The notes under the pieces were generated by a model that saw nothing but the letters and a program-made list of their open reading frames with translations, did no database searches and was not told where the DNA came from. Below are positions 48,198 through 57,570 of a stretch of DNA of 64,000 nt, piece after piece. The stretch lies in assembly GCA_035771175.1 (NCBI GenBank), contig CM069603.1, positions 16,964,286 through 17,028,285 on the forward strand. The letters are read 5' to 3'. This DNA comes from Paratinospora sagittata (taxonomy: Eukaryota > Streptophyta > Magnoliopsida > Ranunculales > Menispermaceae). The translations under genes and the position numbers were made by a program. How positions within the stretch are numbered: the first letter of the stretch is position 1; every line of letters starts with the position of its first letter.

Positions 48198-49226
48198 ATG
48201 GCTACACAAAATCGGTCAACTAAGGATAGGTTGGATGAATTAGAAGCTCAAGCAGTGAGGTCTGCTGAGATGGCAACTACATTGGAACAACTGGCTGCGA
48301 AGATGGAATTACTTGAAATGAGTCACCAATCATATAGCGAATCTATGGACTCTATGGGTAAAGAAACCCATAATGCGTTCCAAGAAGTTCGAGAGCAACT
48401 CAATGACATGAATTCTAGGTTGAATGTCCTCACCAAACTTGCTAGCGCGATTGGTCCGAGGGAGACCGAGAGCCAGAAAAAGGTGAAGATCCCAGAACTG
48501 AAGCATTATGGCGGAGCTCGATATGCAAAGTAGTTGGAGAATTTCCTGTTCGATCTTGAACAGTACATTAAGGTGGCAAAACCAGAGACTGAGCAAGATA
48601 AGGTCTTTATGGCTACCATGTATCTAACTAGTAATGCCAAGTTGTGGTGGCTAAACCGTTGCAGGGACATTGAGAACGGGTTGGTTACAGTTGATACTTG
48701 GGCAGATCTCAAGAGAGAGCTCAAACATCAATTTCTCCGAGAGGACGTGGGATTCTTAGCTAGACAGAAGCTTAAGAGACTCGCACATACTGGTACTGTT
48801 CGAGAATACGTGAAACAATTTTCTACTCTCATGCTCGACATTCAATGCATGGCCGAAGGGGATAAATAGGTTTTTTTCTTGGATGGATTTTAGTCGTGGG
48901 CTCAGACTGAGCTGCGAAGGCAGCGTGTTGAAGAACTCGCGTCTGCTCAAGCCGATGCAGAAAGATTAACTGATTATAATGCAAACCTTGGTGACAAGAA
49001 GAAACCCATAAATAGCAATACCTCGAAACCTCACTCGGGGAAGGATGGTGGTAGTGCTAGTAAACAGAAGAGTCAGTTCAACAAGGGAGCTTCGTCTTCC
49101 AAGCAGCCATCCACATCTTTTGACTCAACAACCAGTTCCAAAACAAATCCATTGAAGTGTTTCTTGTGTTTGGGACCACATCGAGTAGTTGTTTGCCCTC
49201 AGAAGGGTTCTCTAAACGCGTTGTAA
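48198..49226 (+). pseudogene. Gypsy gag with in-frame stops
   Basis: ATG at 48,198 starts MATQNRSTKDRLDELEAQAV, a heptad-rich coiled-coil N-terminus of about 75 residues. The capsid (Retrotrans_gag) domain follows with LENFLFDLEQYIKV, LTSNAKLWWLNRCRD and LKRELKHQFLRED, at about residues 112-190. Stops interrupt the same frame at 48,531 (TAG), 48,867 (TAG), 48,891 (TAG) and 49,224 (TAA). A Lys/Ser-rich linker leads to a CCHC zinc knuckle CFLCLGPHRVVVC at about 49,158, which would bind RNA. All pieces are in one frame, so decay here is by substitution. Gag would build the particle; this copy is dead. Confidence 0.9.
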
Positions 49227-51248
49227 TCAGAGGGAACCTCCCAATCACATGCCTCGGAGAATGAGTCAGGTGAATCTAGGATGGGTGCTCTCCGATTGTT
49301 GAATGCCTTAAAGGGGCAAGTTTTAGCGAAGCATTTGGGCACGCCTAAAGGATTGATGTTTGTTGAACTCAAAATCATTGGTAAGACGACGCATGCTATG
49401 GTGGACATAGGAGCCACTCATAACTTCGTTGCTGAAGGTGAAGTCGAACGCTTGGGTCTCAAGTTGGAGGGTGACTCGAGCAAGATCAAAGCAGTTAATT
49501 CTGCTGCAAGACCTATCCATGGGATTGCGAAGGCCGTTCCTACGGAGGTGGGTAAATGGTCAGGGAGGACCGACTTTATGGCCATTCCCATGGATGATTT
49601 TAAGGTGATATTGGGCATGGAGCTCATGTATGAAGCTAAGGCAGTACCAATGCCTTACCTTGAGACCTTGTATTTGTTGGGAGACTTTCCTTGCATGGCT
49701 CCAACAACAGTGGTGGAACCAAAGGACAAGAGAATTTTTGCTCTCCAACTCAAAAGAGGTCTCAAGAAGGGTGAGAAGACGTACTTGGCTACCTTAGTGG
49801 TAGGCAAACGGGAAGAGGCTTCATAGCCAGTCCCAACTACAGTGGTGAAGTTACTGGCGAGTTTCAAAGACGTAATGCCGACAGAACTACCAAGGCAACT
49901 TCCTCCACAAAGACCCATTGATCACAAGATCGAGTTGATTGCAGGGGCGAAACTGCCCGCTAGTCGTCCTTACAGGATGACACCTACGGAGTTAGCTGAG
50001 TTAAGTGAGCTGATTAACTCAGGCTACATTCAGCAGTCGAAAACTCCTTATGGGTCACCTGTTTTGTTCCAGAAGAAACACGACGGAAGTTTGCAGATGT
50101 GTGTTGACTATAGGGCGTTGAACAAGGTAACTGTCCGGAACAAGTATCCCATTCTTTTAATTGCTGATTTGTTTGATCAACTTGGTGCAGCTCGCTACTT
50201 TACTAAGTTGGACTTACAATCTGGGTATCATCAAGTTTGAATTGCCAAAGGAGATGAACCTAAGACCACTTGCATTACTCAGTATGAAGTGTTCGAGTAC
50301 CTGGTGATGACGTTTGGCTTAACCAATGCTCTAGCCACCTTCTGCACCTTCATGAATGAGATATTCTACGAGTACTTGGACAAGTTCATGGTGGTGTACC
50401 TTGACAACATTGTCATATACAGCTCTACTCTAGAGGAACACATGGAACACTTGAAAATAGTGTTCAAGCTGCTGCGAAAGAATCATCTCTATGTAAAAGA
50501 AGAGAAATGTTCTTTTGCTCATAAAGAAATTGCCTTCTTAGGCCATTACAATGGTGGTGGCAAGCTGAAGATGGACATGGCGAAAGTTCGTGCTATACAA
50601 GAATGGAAGGCCCCAATAACAATATCTGAGTTGCGATCTTTTCTCGTTTTGGTGAACTACTGTCATAAGTTCATCAACTGTTATTCTGCACGAGCAACGC
50701 CTTTAACTGATCTATTGAAGAAGGATCAACCGTGGGTTTGGTCAGAAGAGCGACAACATGCACTTGATGACCTGAAGCAAGCGGTGATGGAAGATCTTGT
50801 CCTTGCTCTTCCTGATTTGAGCAAACCCTTTGAAGTACATACAGATGCTTCAGATTTTACACTTGGCGGAGTGTTAATCCAGGAGAGACATCCTTTTGCT
50901 TATGAGAGTCGAAAACTTTCTGAAGCTGAGTGTCGTTATACAACTCAAGAGAAAGAGTTACTAGCGGTGATCCATTGCCTTCGGACGTGGAGGCATAACT
51001 TGTTGGGATCGAGGTTTGTTGTGAAGACAGACAATGTGGCTATTTCACATTTTTTTGACCCAGAAAAAACTTACCTAGATGCAAGCTCGATGGCAGGAGT
51101 TCTTTTAGAGTTCGACATGGTATTTGAATATAAGCCTGGGCGAACTAATCAAGTTGCCGATGCACTAAGTAGAAAGACGGAGCTTGCTACACTGTCAGTT
51201 GAAGATCAGAGGAGCGTCACGAAGCTGCAGACTACCTTGCGTGGCTGA
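49227..51248 (+). pseudogene. Gypsy protease, reverse transcriptase and RNase H, with stops
   Basis: In the same frame as gag. The protease region at about 49,395 reads VDIGATHNF, with I where the aspartic-protease D-S/T-G motif needs a hydroxyl residue. Stops follow at 49,824 and 50,238. Reverse transcriptase begins near 49,925 with [27 protein letters not shown] and then VMTFGLTNA. The catalytic box reads VVYLDNIVIYS, so the second aspartate of Y-x-D-D is lost. RNase H follows with HTDASDFTLGGVL, YTTQEKELLAVIHCLRTWRH and KTDN, ending in the PGRTNQVADALSRK linker before the stop at 51,246. Chromovirus Pol would copy RNA to DNA; the catalytic and stop changes show this one cannot. Confidence 0.93.
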
Positions 51249-52208
51249 ATTAGAGACAGGTTGTAGATGGATCCTCAGGTCAAAACTTTCTGGCTACTAA
51301 TGAAAGCTGGTCGAGCAAGACGATTCCATGTTAAAGATGGGTTACTTGTCACAAAAGGGGAGCGTCTCTATGTACCTCGCACTGGTGGACTTCGTAGGGA
51401 GTTGATGCATGAGTGTCATGACACTCATAGGCAGGTCATCCGGGTAGTAACCACACTTTGGCCCTACTTGATCGGGGTTACTATTAGCCAAATATGCAGG
51501 ATGATGTCACTGAGTATGTCAAGACTTGCCTTACTTGTCAGCAGGACAAGGTGGATCGCGATAGACAACGGGAGTGTTAGAACCACTGTCAGTTCCTCAG
51601 TGTCCGTGGGAGAGTGTGACGATGGATTTCATAGCTGCTTTGCCAAAAGTGGGGGAGTATGGCTCCATCATTGTGGTGGTGGATTGGTTTTTGAAGTATG
51701 CTACCTTTATTCCTACTCCCAAGTATTACTCAGTAGAGGAGACGGCTTATCTTTTCCTGCGACATGTAGTGAAGTATTGCGGTGTACCTCAGACCATTGT
51801 CAGTGATAAAGATTCGAGGTTTACAAGGAGATTCTGGACAAAGCTCTTTAGACTCTTGAGATCTAATTTGAACTTCTCAACCAATTGTCATCCCCAAACA
51901 AATGGCCAAACAAAGAGATTCAACGCATTACCGGAGTAGTACTTCAGACACTTTGTTAGTGCCAACAAGAAGAATTGGGTGAACTTGCTAGATGTTGCTC
52001 AATTCTGTTTCAATTTGCAGCAGAGCTCTTTGACCTTGAAGAGTCCTTTTGAGTTGGTATTGGGCGAACAACCTCTTACACCTCACATAGTAGACATGGA
52101 GTACACTGGAAGCAGTCCACGAGCATATCAGTTTGCCAAGGAATGGCAACAAACTAATGAAGTTGCACGAGCCTACCTTGAGAAGGCCTCTAGAAGAATG
52201 AAATAGCG
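51249..52208 (+). pseudogene. Gypsy integrase, frameshifted and with catalytic changes
   Basis: The zinc-binding part is split between frames: GGLRRELMHECHDTH in the gag-pol frame, then YVKTCLTCQQDKVDRDRQ one frame over, so an indel lies between about 51,430 and 51,500. The core reads VTMDFIAALPKVGEYGSIIV (first Asp), then VSDKDSRFTRRFW (second Asp), then CHPQTNGQTKRFNALPE, where the usual D-G-Q-T-E is N-G-Q-T-K and the catalytic Glu is replaced by Lys. A stop follows at 51,937, then VAQFCFNLQQSS and KSPFELVLGEQPLTPH, with another TAG at 52,204. Integrase would insert the cDNA into chromatin. Confidence 0.9.
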
Positions 52209-52695
52209 AGCAGATCTAAGTAGGAAGCCAACATCTTTCCAAGTGGGAGTTCAAGTCTTCATCAAACTTCAGCCTGATATCATGAAGTTCTTCAAAAAGG
52301 TGAACAAAAAGTTGGTTCGCAAGTATGAAAGGCCATTTCCGATTACAGAGCGAGTTGGGAAAACTGCTTATTGGGTCGAGTTTCCTTCTCAATGGCGGAA
52401 TCTTCATCCTTTCTGTGCCAGTAACTTGAAGTCGTGTCAAGTTGATCTAGAGGATCCGGTTCGTGGGTATTTTTCAAGACAAACAACAAATGTCAATTGC
52501 CGACCTGATCATGAGGTGGAGTATATTGTGGCTGATCATCGAGTTGCAGGACCTTCACAGGATCTTCGAGTCAGAGTATTTAGTCAAGTAGAAGGGCCTG
52601 CCTGAAGCTGAAGCTAGTTGGGAACCAACCAGTTTGTTGATACAGTATGAAGCAGAGATCCTCAAGCAGTCCGTTGATAGGGGTGTTATCGTATT
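52209..52695 (+). pseudogene. Integrase C-terminus with chromodomain, one frameshift
   Basis: FQVGVQVFIKLQPD and KLVRKYERPFPITERVGKTA form the small C-terminal (GPY/F-like) module; NLHPFCASNLKSC replaces the usual F-H-V-S-x-L motif. The chromodomain starts DHEVEYIVADHRV at about 52,506 and crosses a frameshift near 52,595 to GLPEAEASWEPTSLLIQYE, including the diagnostic W-E-P. Chromodomains direct integration to marked chromatin, which fits the heterochromatic setting. The frame runs to the polypurine tract. Confidence 0.88.
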
Positions 52696-52708
52696 AAGTG
52701 GGGGAGTC
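52696..52708 (+). other. Polypurine tract of the Reina-like element
   Basis: AAGTGGGGGAGTC directly precedes the 3' LTR start TGTCACGG. Confidence 0.9.
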
Positions 52709-53186
52709 TGTCACGGTCATGTTGTCTCATGCACCGTCATGTCTTTTTCCTTGTAATCAAGGGTATTTTTGTAGCTTGGGGGCCAGTATGATTGGCCTCA
52801 CATTTTGATGTTTCCTATTAGGATTAGGGTAAAAGCTTATGATCTACCTGTAGGGGAGGTGGTAGTCGCCTAGAGATAGTGTTTAGGTGTCCCCTACAAC
52901 CGAACGTCTGTGTAAAGCTACCAACGTGTGTCCCTTGTGGCTGCTTGCTATTGCTAGCTTGTGGTTTTCTAACGATACCTGCTCCCTTAGGGTGTGTGTG
53001 TATTCCTTTCGTGTAAACACCAATTGTACAACATTTACTTGAGGTTAATACAAATATACTTCCAATTACTTGTTGCCTATTCTTATGTGTGTTATTGTTC
53101 TTTACTTGCAGATTGACTGACCTTGTTATTTGATATTACCGGGTGTCGCACGGGTATTGCCTTGCCTCATTAACTCGCCCATGACA
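52709..53186 (+). mobile_element. 3' LTR of the Reina-like element
   Basis: 478 bp, TGTCACGGTCATG...CCATGACA, with perfect TGTCA/TGACA ends. CAAG follows. Confidence 0.92.
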
Positions 53187-54051
53187 CAAGGCCTTTGATT
53201 GAATTTCCCCTATTTTTGCCCTTGCACCCTTAAATCTTTGAAAGATATGAATTGTAATGGGTTGGGTTATTTTTCATGGGAACATATTTGTAAATGTGTT
53301 ATGGTATGAAAATGGGAAAAAGGTGATGTGACAAAAGGTATTAAAATGAGAAAAATGGTTCAAAATGTGTGAAAAAGAAGAAAAAGAAAGATGATGAATG
53401 TAAATAATGAGAAAAGAAAAATATGTTTCTTCATCAATGAGTGAAATGAAGTTTGGGGGTATTTTGGAGGCAATGTGAATGAAAATGTTAAAAAAAAACC
53501 TGTTTTGAATAATGTGTTGGGTTTGGTCTACTTTGTAAGGCATGGGATGTTTAAAAGTATTACGTATCAAAGATATTTAAAGTGTTTGAGCTTCATTTTA
53601 TCTATTTTATCATACCCTTAACCTTAGCCTTGCATTACAAGGTTAATAAGGACCAATTGATCTTGATTGGTGTGAGACCTATATTAGTGGAGAGAAGTGA
53701 GAAAATCAAGCATATGAAGTTCAAGTTTTGTTTTATGAGATCACATTTCTATCTTGCTTGCATTGATCTATATGATTTATGAGTGGTCATGTAAATGATT
53801 TTTAAACTTGGTTGTCAATGAGGATAGAAAAGAAGGCCTGACTTGTAGGTTGAAATTCTAGACAATAAGTTTAAACTGTCAAAGTTTTCCCTGTTTTATG
53901 TGGGGTGAAATTTGTGTGATCTTTGAGATCATTAGAATCTATTCTAGTTAATCAAATCCTTGTTCATCTTAGAATATATGTGGAGTTCTGTTTGTCCAAC
54001 TTTCATTTTTCTCTTTGCTCCGGACGATCAAAGTCTAAGTTTGGGGGAATT
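53187..54051 (+). mobile_element. 3' internal region of the Athila/Tat-like element (right piece)
   Basis: Non-coding continuation of 47,410-47,691 up to the polypurine tract. It includes a purine-rich GAAAAAGAAGAAAAAGAAAG run at about 53,372 and the CCGGACGATCAAAGTCTAAG wording just before the LTR, where Athila/Tat elements carry CGGACGAGCAAAG. No protein frame recognised; the frames at 53,274-53,570 and 53,582-53,782 look like chance. Confidence 0.65.
54038..54051 (+). other. Polypurine tract of the Athila/Tat-like element
   Basis: AGTTTGGGGGAATT directly precedes the LTR start TGATAAG, as is usual in this group. Confidence 0.8.
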
Positions 54052-55594
54052 TGATAAGTTGAGTTTTGGTTAGTGTTTTGCATGTCAATTTGTGAGATTT
54101 TTAGGTGTGTTAGTTAGTTTTTAGATGTTTTTGCATAATTAGTCCATTTAGTTGTTTTAGGTTCATTTAGATGTTTTGTTGTGTTTTAGATGTTTTCATG
54201 AATTGCATGTATTAGATTAGTTTAGGTAAATAATCATAATTTTTAGGTGTTTTTCCTTAAGTCATTAGTTGCATTTTCATATTGATAATCTCAAATTTTG
54301 CATGTTAATACATATTTGCATTTAGACTTTTAATACTTGATTAGTTTAGATCACTTGTATTTTTGTGTTTTGTTTTGTAGGAGAATAAAGAGCTTTAAAG
54401 GGGTGAAATGAGGCATAAAAGATGGAGAAAAAGTCCCAAGGCATTGCACAAGTCCCATGGAGAAAAAGTGCAAAAACATGAAGAAAATACACAAAAGTGT
54501 GCATTTCACACTCTGGGCGCCGTTATGAAAATTATTTTTGCTCGAGTTTTGTATTTTTGTGATATCTTGGGTTATACAACTCAGAATTGGATGTCATTTT
54601 TTTCTACTTCTTCTAGACTTAATGGGCTATCATATAAGAGGATTTGGGGTCAAAATAAAATGAGAGAAAAAGGATGACTAGGGTTTGCAAAAGGGAGGAA
54701 AGAAAATGAAGCAAGAAAGAAGAGGAGAAAGTTTGGAGGAGTTGCAGGTTTTGCAAGAGGAAGAAGAAGAAGATCTTCAAGGGGGTTTTCATCTATTAAT
54801 TTCTATTTCTTAAGTTCTTGCAATGTTTCCTTTCCTTATCCTTTATCTTTTCTATCTTGTATCCATGGATTGGTTTATGAACTAAATAGATAATCTAGAG
54901 TTTTGATTTAGCTTTGTTGGATCTTGTGATTGGGTTATTGTTTATGTGTTTTTGAGAAATTTTTTGGGTTTATTTATGATTCTCCATGCTTAATACTTTA
55001 AAATTGTTGATCACTCTTTGAATGAACTTAGATTTGGTTTTTTACACTCATGAGAGGTGTTATCGAATCGGAGTAAGGGAATTGTAATCTAGGGTAGAGT
55101 ATCGAGTCGGGAGACCTACAAAACCCTTTGAAATCCACTAAAATGAATCATAGAACCTAAGGCATTCTTGATTTAAAGGTTTGCCACTCGAGAGAGGGAA
55201 TCGATAGATTGAGAGTAGATATTCAAGCTATCACTTGGGAGAGGGGTTTGAATGAAAAAAGATTCAACATTTATAAATTTCAGAAATTAATTCATTAACA
55301 CAATTATTAAAAATAATGAGAGACAACATAGTGAGATCTAAACTTTAAAACTATAAATCCATTGATTTCTCTCCAATTTCCATTTAATTTGCATTGTTTT
55401 CTTAGATTTTGTTTATTTTACATCTCTACAATTAAATCATCCAAATTTTGATCACCTAGATAAAATCACTAATCATTGTAGTTTTGAGAATTTTTAATTG
55501 TAAAATTAGCATTCCTTGTGGATACGATAACCCACTTACCATGGGTATTATAACTTGACATTCGTACACTTGCGAATCTAAATTTACCGCATCA
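54052..55594 (+). mobile_element. Athila/Tat-like gypsy 3' LTR, 1.5 kb
   Basis: It starts TGATAAGTTGAG after a polypurine tract and ends TTACCGCATCA. The TGATAA start, internal CTGGGCGCCGTT and CGCATCA end are typical of plant Athila/Tat LTRs, from memory. The 5' half of the element is not present to the left of the CACTA end, so it is truncated. Frames inside (for example 54,408-54,677) are not recognised. Confidence 0.8.
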
Positions 55595-56120
55595 TATACT
55601 CATTCAAGAGTGTAAGTTTTATATTGTTGAGTGTGTTATAGAATACATCTCTATCATTTGTAATCTTGATGTATCATTGATGTGTTTATCAACTTGGGAT
55701 TAATACCATATCTTGTACGGCTCGTGACCACGCCCGTAAGTTGTTACTGTGCGGCTTACTGCCAAACCCTTGTGTAAGCTAGACTATGGCTTTCTAACCG
55801 AGCTCTTTTGTAAGTTAGTGTGTATGGATTTCTAACCAAGCCCTTACGTTGGTTAGTGTAAATGGCTTCTAGTCACCCCCGTAAGTTGACTAGCCAATAG
55901 TGTATTGGAAAATCCTGATCGTTGTGATTGGGTAGTGGACGTAGGTTCTAGGGGAACCAAACCACTCTAAATCTCTGTGTCCAATTATCTTTCCTAAATT
56001 TGTTTTTTTTATTGTTGTCAACTGCACAATTTATCTGTTAAATTATATAATCCCAAAGGTAACGCGGAAATCCGCCAAGTCCAATTCACCTCCCCTTTTG
56101 GACTATAATACTGGCCAATA
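55595..56120 (+). mobile_element. Copia LTR 3'-end fragment (SIRE-like), plus orientation
   Basis: It matches the reverse complement of 9,037-9,610: CTCATTCAAGAGTGTAAG, the TAAGTTGACTAGCC 35-bp repeats (55,725-55,890), ACGTAGGTTCTAGGGGAACC and TCCAATTCACCTCCCCTTTT near the end. It begins abruptly where the Athila/Tat LTR ends, so that insertion probably truncated it. Confidence 0.75.
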
Positions 56121-56272
56121 CGAACCTCAATAAATTGCTGTGTATTGTATCATTCATTGTTTTCATTACATTCCTACACTATTATTTGATTGCATATATT
56201 AAGCATTTGTGAAAGGTCCTGAAAAATCTGCCAACACCCAATTCACCCCGTCTTGGGTGTCCACCATGAACT
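56121..56272 (+). mobile_element. Second, different copia LTR end fragment
   Basis: AACACCCAATTCACCCCGTC and then TTGGGTGTCCACCA are the reverse of the start of the LTR at 2,710. It abuts the second satellite array. Confidence 0.5.
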
Positions 56273-56274
56273 AT

Positions 56275-57570
56275 CCTATCGATCGATAAGTTAGTTGACC
56301 AACCGATATATCGATTGACAAATTGGTAAGTAAAACTTAAAAGGGCATAACTTTTTTGTTTTAACTTCTAGTTGAATCATTTGAAATGCGTTGGAAAGAG
56401 GAATAGAAGATCTAAAAAACAACTTACTTTAACTGACTTTCTGATCAACGGTTACCGGTCATCGGTGATCGGCCTTCAAGAATTTTATATACATTGAATG
56501 TATAACAGCCACCAGATGTGTCACCAGTGATTAGAACGTAAGTTAGGCACATAATTTAATTGATATTTTCTTCCACTTTCCAACGCATTTTGAATCACTC
56601 AAATCGGTGATAAAACGAAAAAGTTATGGTCATTTGAAGTTTACTTTCCGATTGGTCAATTGATACACCTGTTGGTAAACAAACTTATCTATTAGTCAAC
56701 TATCTTATTGATCGATGAGTTAGTTGACTGATCAGTAAGTAAACTTCAAATGACAAAAACTTTTTCGTTTTAACTCTTATTTAAGTGATTAAAAATGCAT
56801 TAGAAAAAGACCGAGAAGATATACAAAATCATGTGTATTAACTGACTTTTTGATCACCGGTCATTGGTTACCGGAAAGTCAGTTAAAGCACCTGGATTTG
56901 TAGTTATTTTCTTCTTCTTTCCAACACATATATAATTATTCAAATCGAAGTTAAAACAAAAAAGTTATGATCATTTGAAGTTTACTTATCGATTGGTAAA
57001 TTGATACACCGGTCGGTAAACAAACTTATTGATTGATCAACTTTCTTATCGATCGATAAGTTAGTTGACCGACCGGTATATCAATTGATCAAATGGTATG
57101 TAAACTTCAAATAACCATAACTTTTTCGTTTTAACTCCCATATGAGTGATTCAAAATGAGCAAGAAAGAGGAAGAGAAGATCTACAAAACCATGTGCTTT
57201 AACTAACATTCTAGTCAACGATTGTTGGACATTGGTGATCGGTCTTTGGTGATTTTACATACATTGTATATTTAATACCCACCATACCAGTAATCAGTAA
57301 TTAGAAAATCAATTGGAGACTTGGTTTTGTAGGTCTTTTCTTTCTCTTTTCAACGCATTTTGAATCACTCAAATCAGAGTTAAAACAAAAAAGTTATGGT
57401 CATTTGAAGTTTACTTATGGATTGGTCAATCCAAACACCGGTCAATAAACAAACTTATTGATCAGTACACTATCTTATCCATCGATAAGTTAGTTGACCG
57501 ATCGGTATATCGATTGACCAATCGATATATAAACTTAAAATGACCATAAAATTTTAATTCTAACTTTGAT
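56275..57570. repeat. Second, diverged palindromic satellite array (about three monomers)
   Basis: The landmark GTAAACTTMAAAWGAC-type word occurs at about 56,325, 56,727, 57,098 and 57,527, spacings of 370-430 bases. The arms match the 28-35 kb satellite (AAAACGAAAAAGTTATGGTC and its inverse TTTTTCGTTTTAACTC; TCCAACGCATTTTGAATCAC and ATTTGAAATGCGTTGGAAAG). The two central spacers are longer and contain extra CGATCGATAAGTTAGTTGAC-like words. The array is cut at 57,570 by a chromovirus LTR. Confidence 0.85.

Larger units (their letters stand above)
47692..53186 (+). mobile_element. Complete but decayed Reina-like chromovirus (Ty3/gypsy), 5.5 kb
   Basis: Two LTRs of about 480 bp (TGTCACGG...TGAMA), a PBS, gag-pol and a polypurine tract are all in order on the plus strand. 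The two LTRs differ at roughly 7% of positions by eye. The 4-base word CAAG precedes the left LTR and follows the right one, a slightly eroded target duplication. Short LTRs, compact gag-pol and a C-terminal chromodomain fit the Reina lineage. It is inserted in the 3' region of an Athila/Tat-like element. Confidence 0.9.

Noticed and set aside
49323..49918. Several minus-strand frames opposite the protease/RT region
   Set aside because: They are shadows of the plus-strand pol, whose motifs are clear.
54408..54677. Plus-strand frame of 89 codons in the Athila/Tat-like LTR
   Set aside because: It has a basic start but no known domain; LTRs of this group are not known to encode a protein there.
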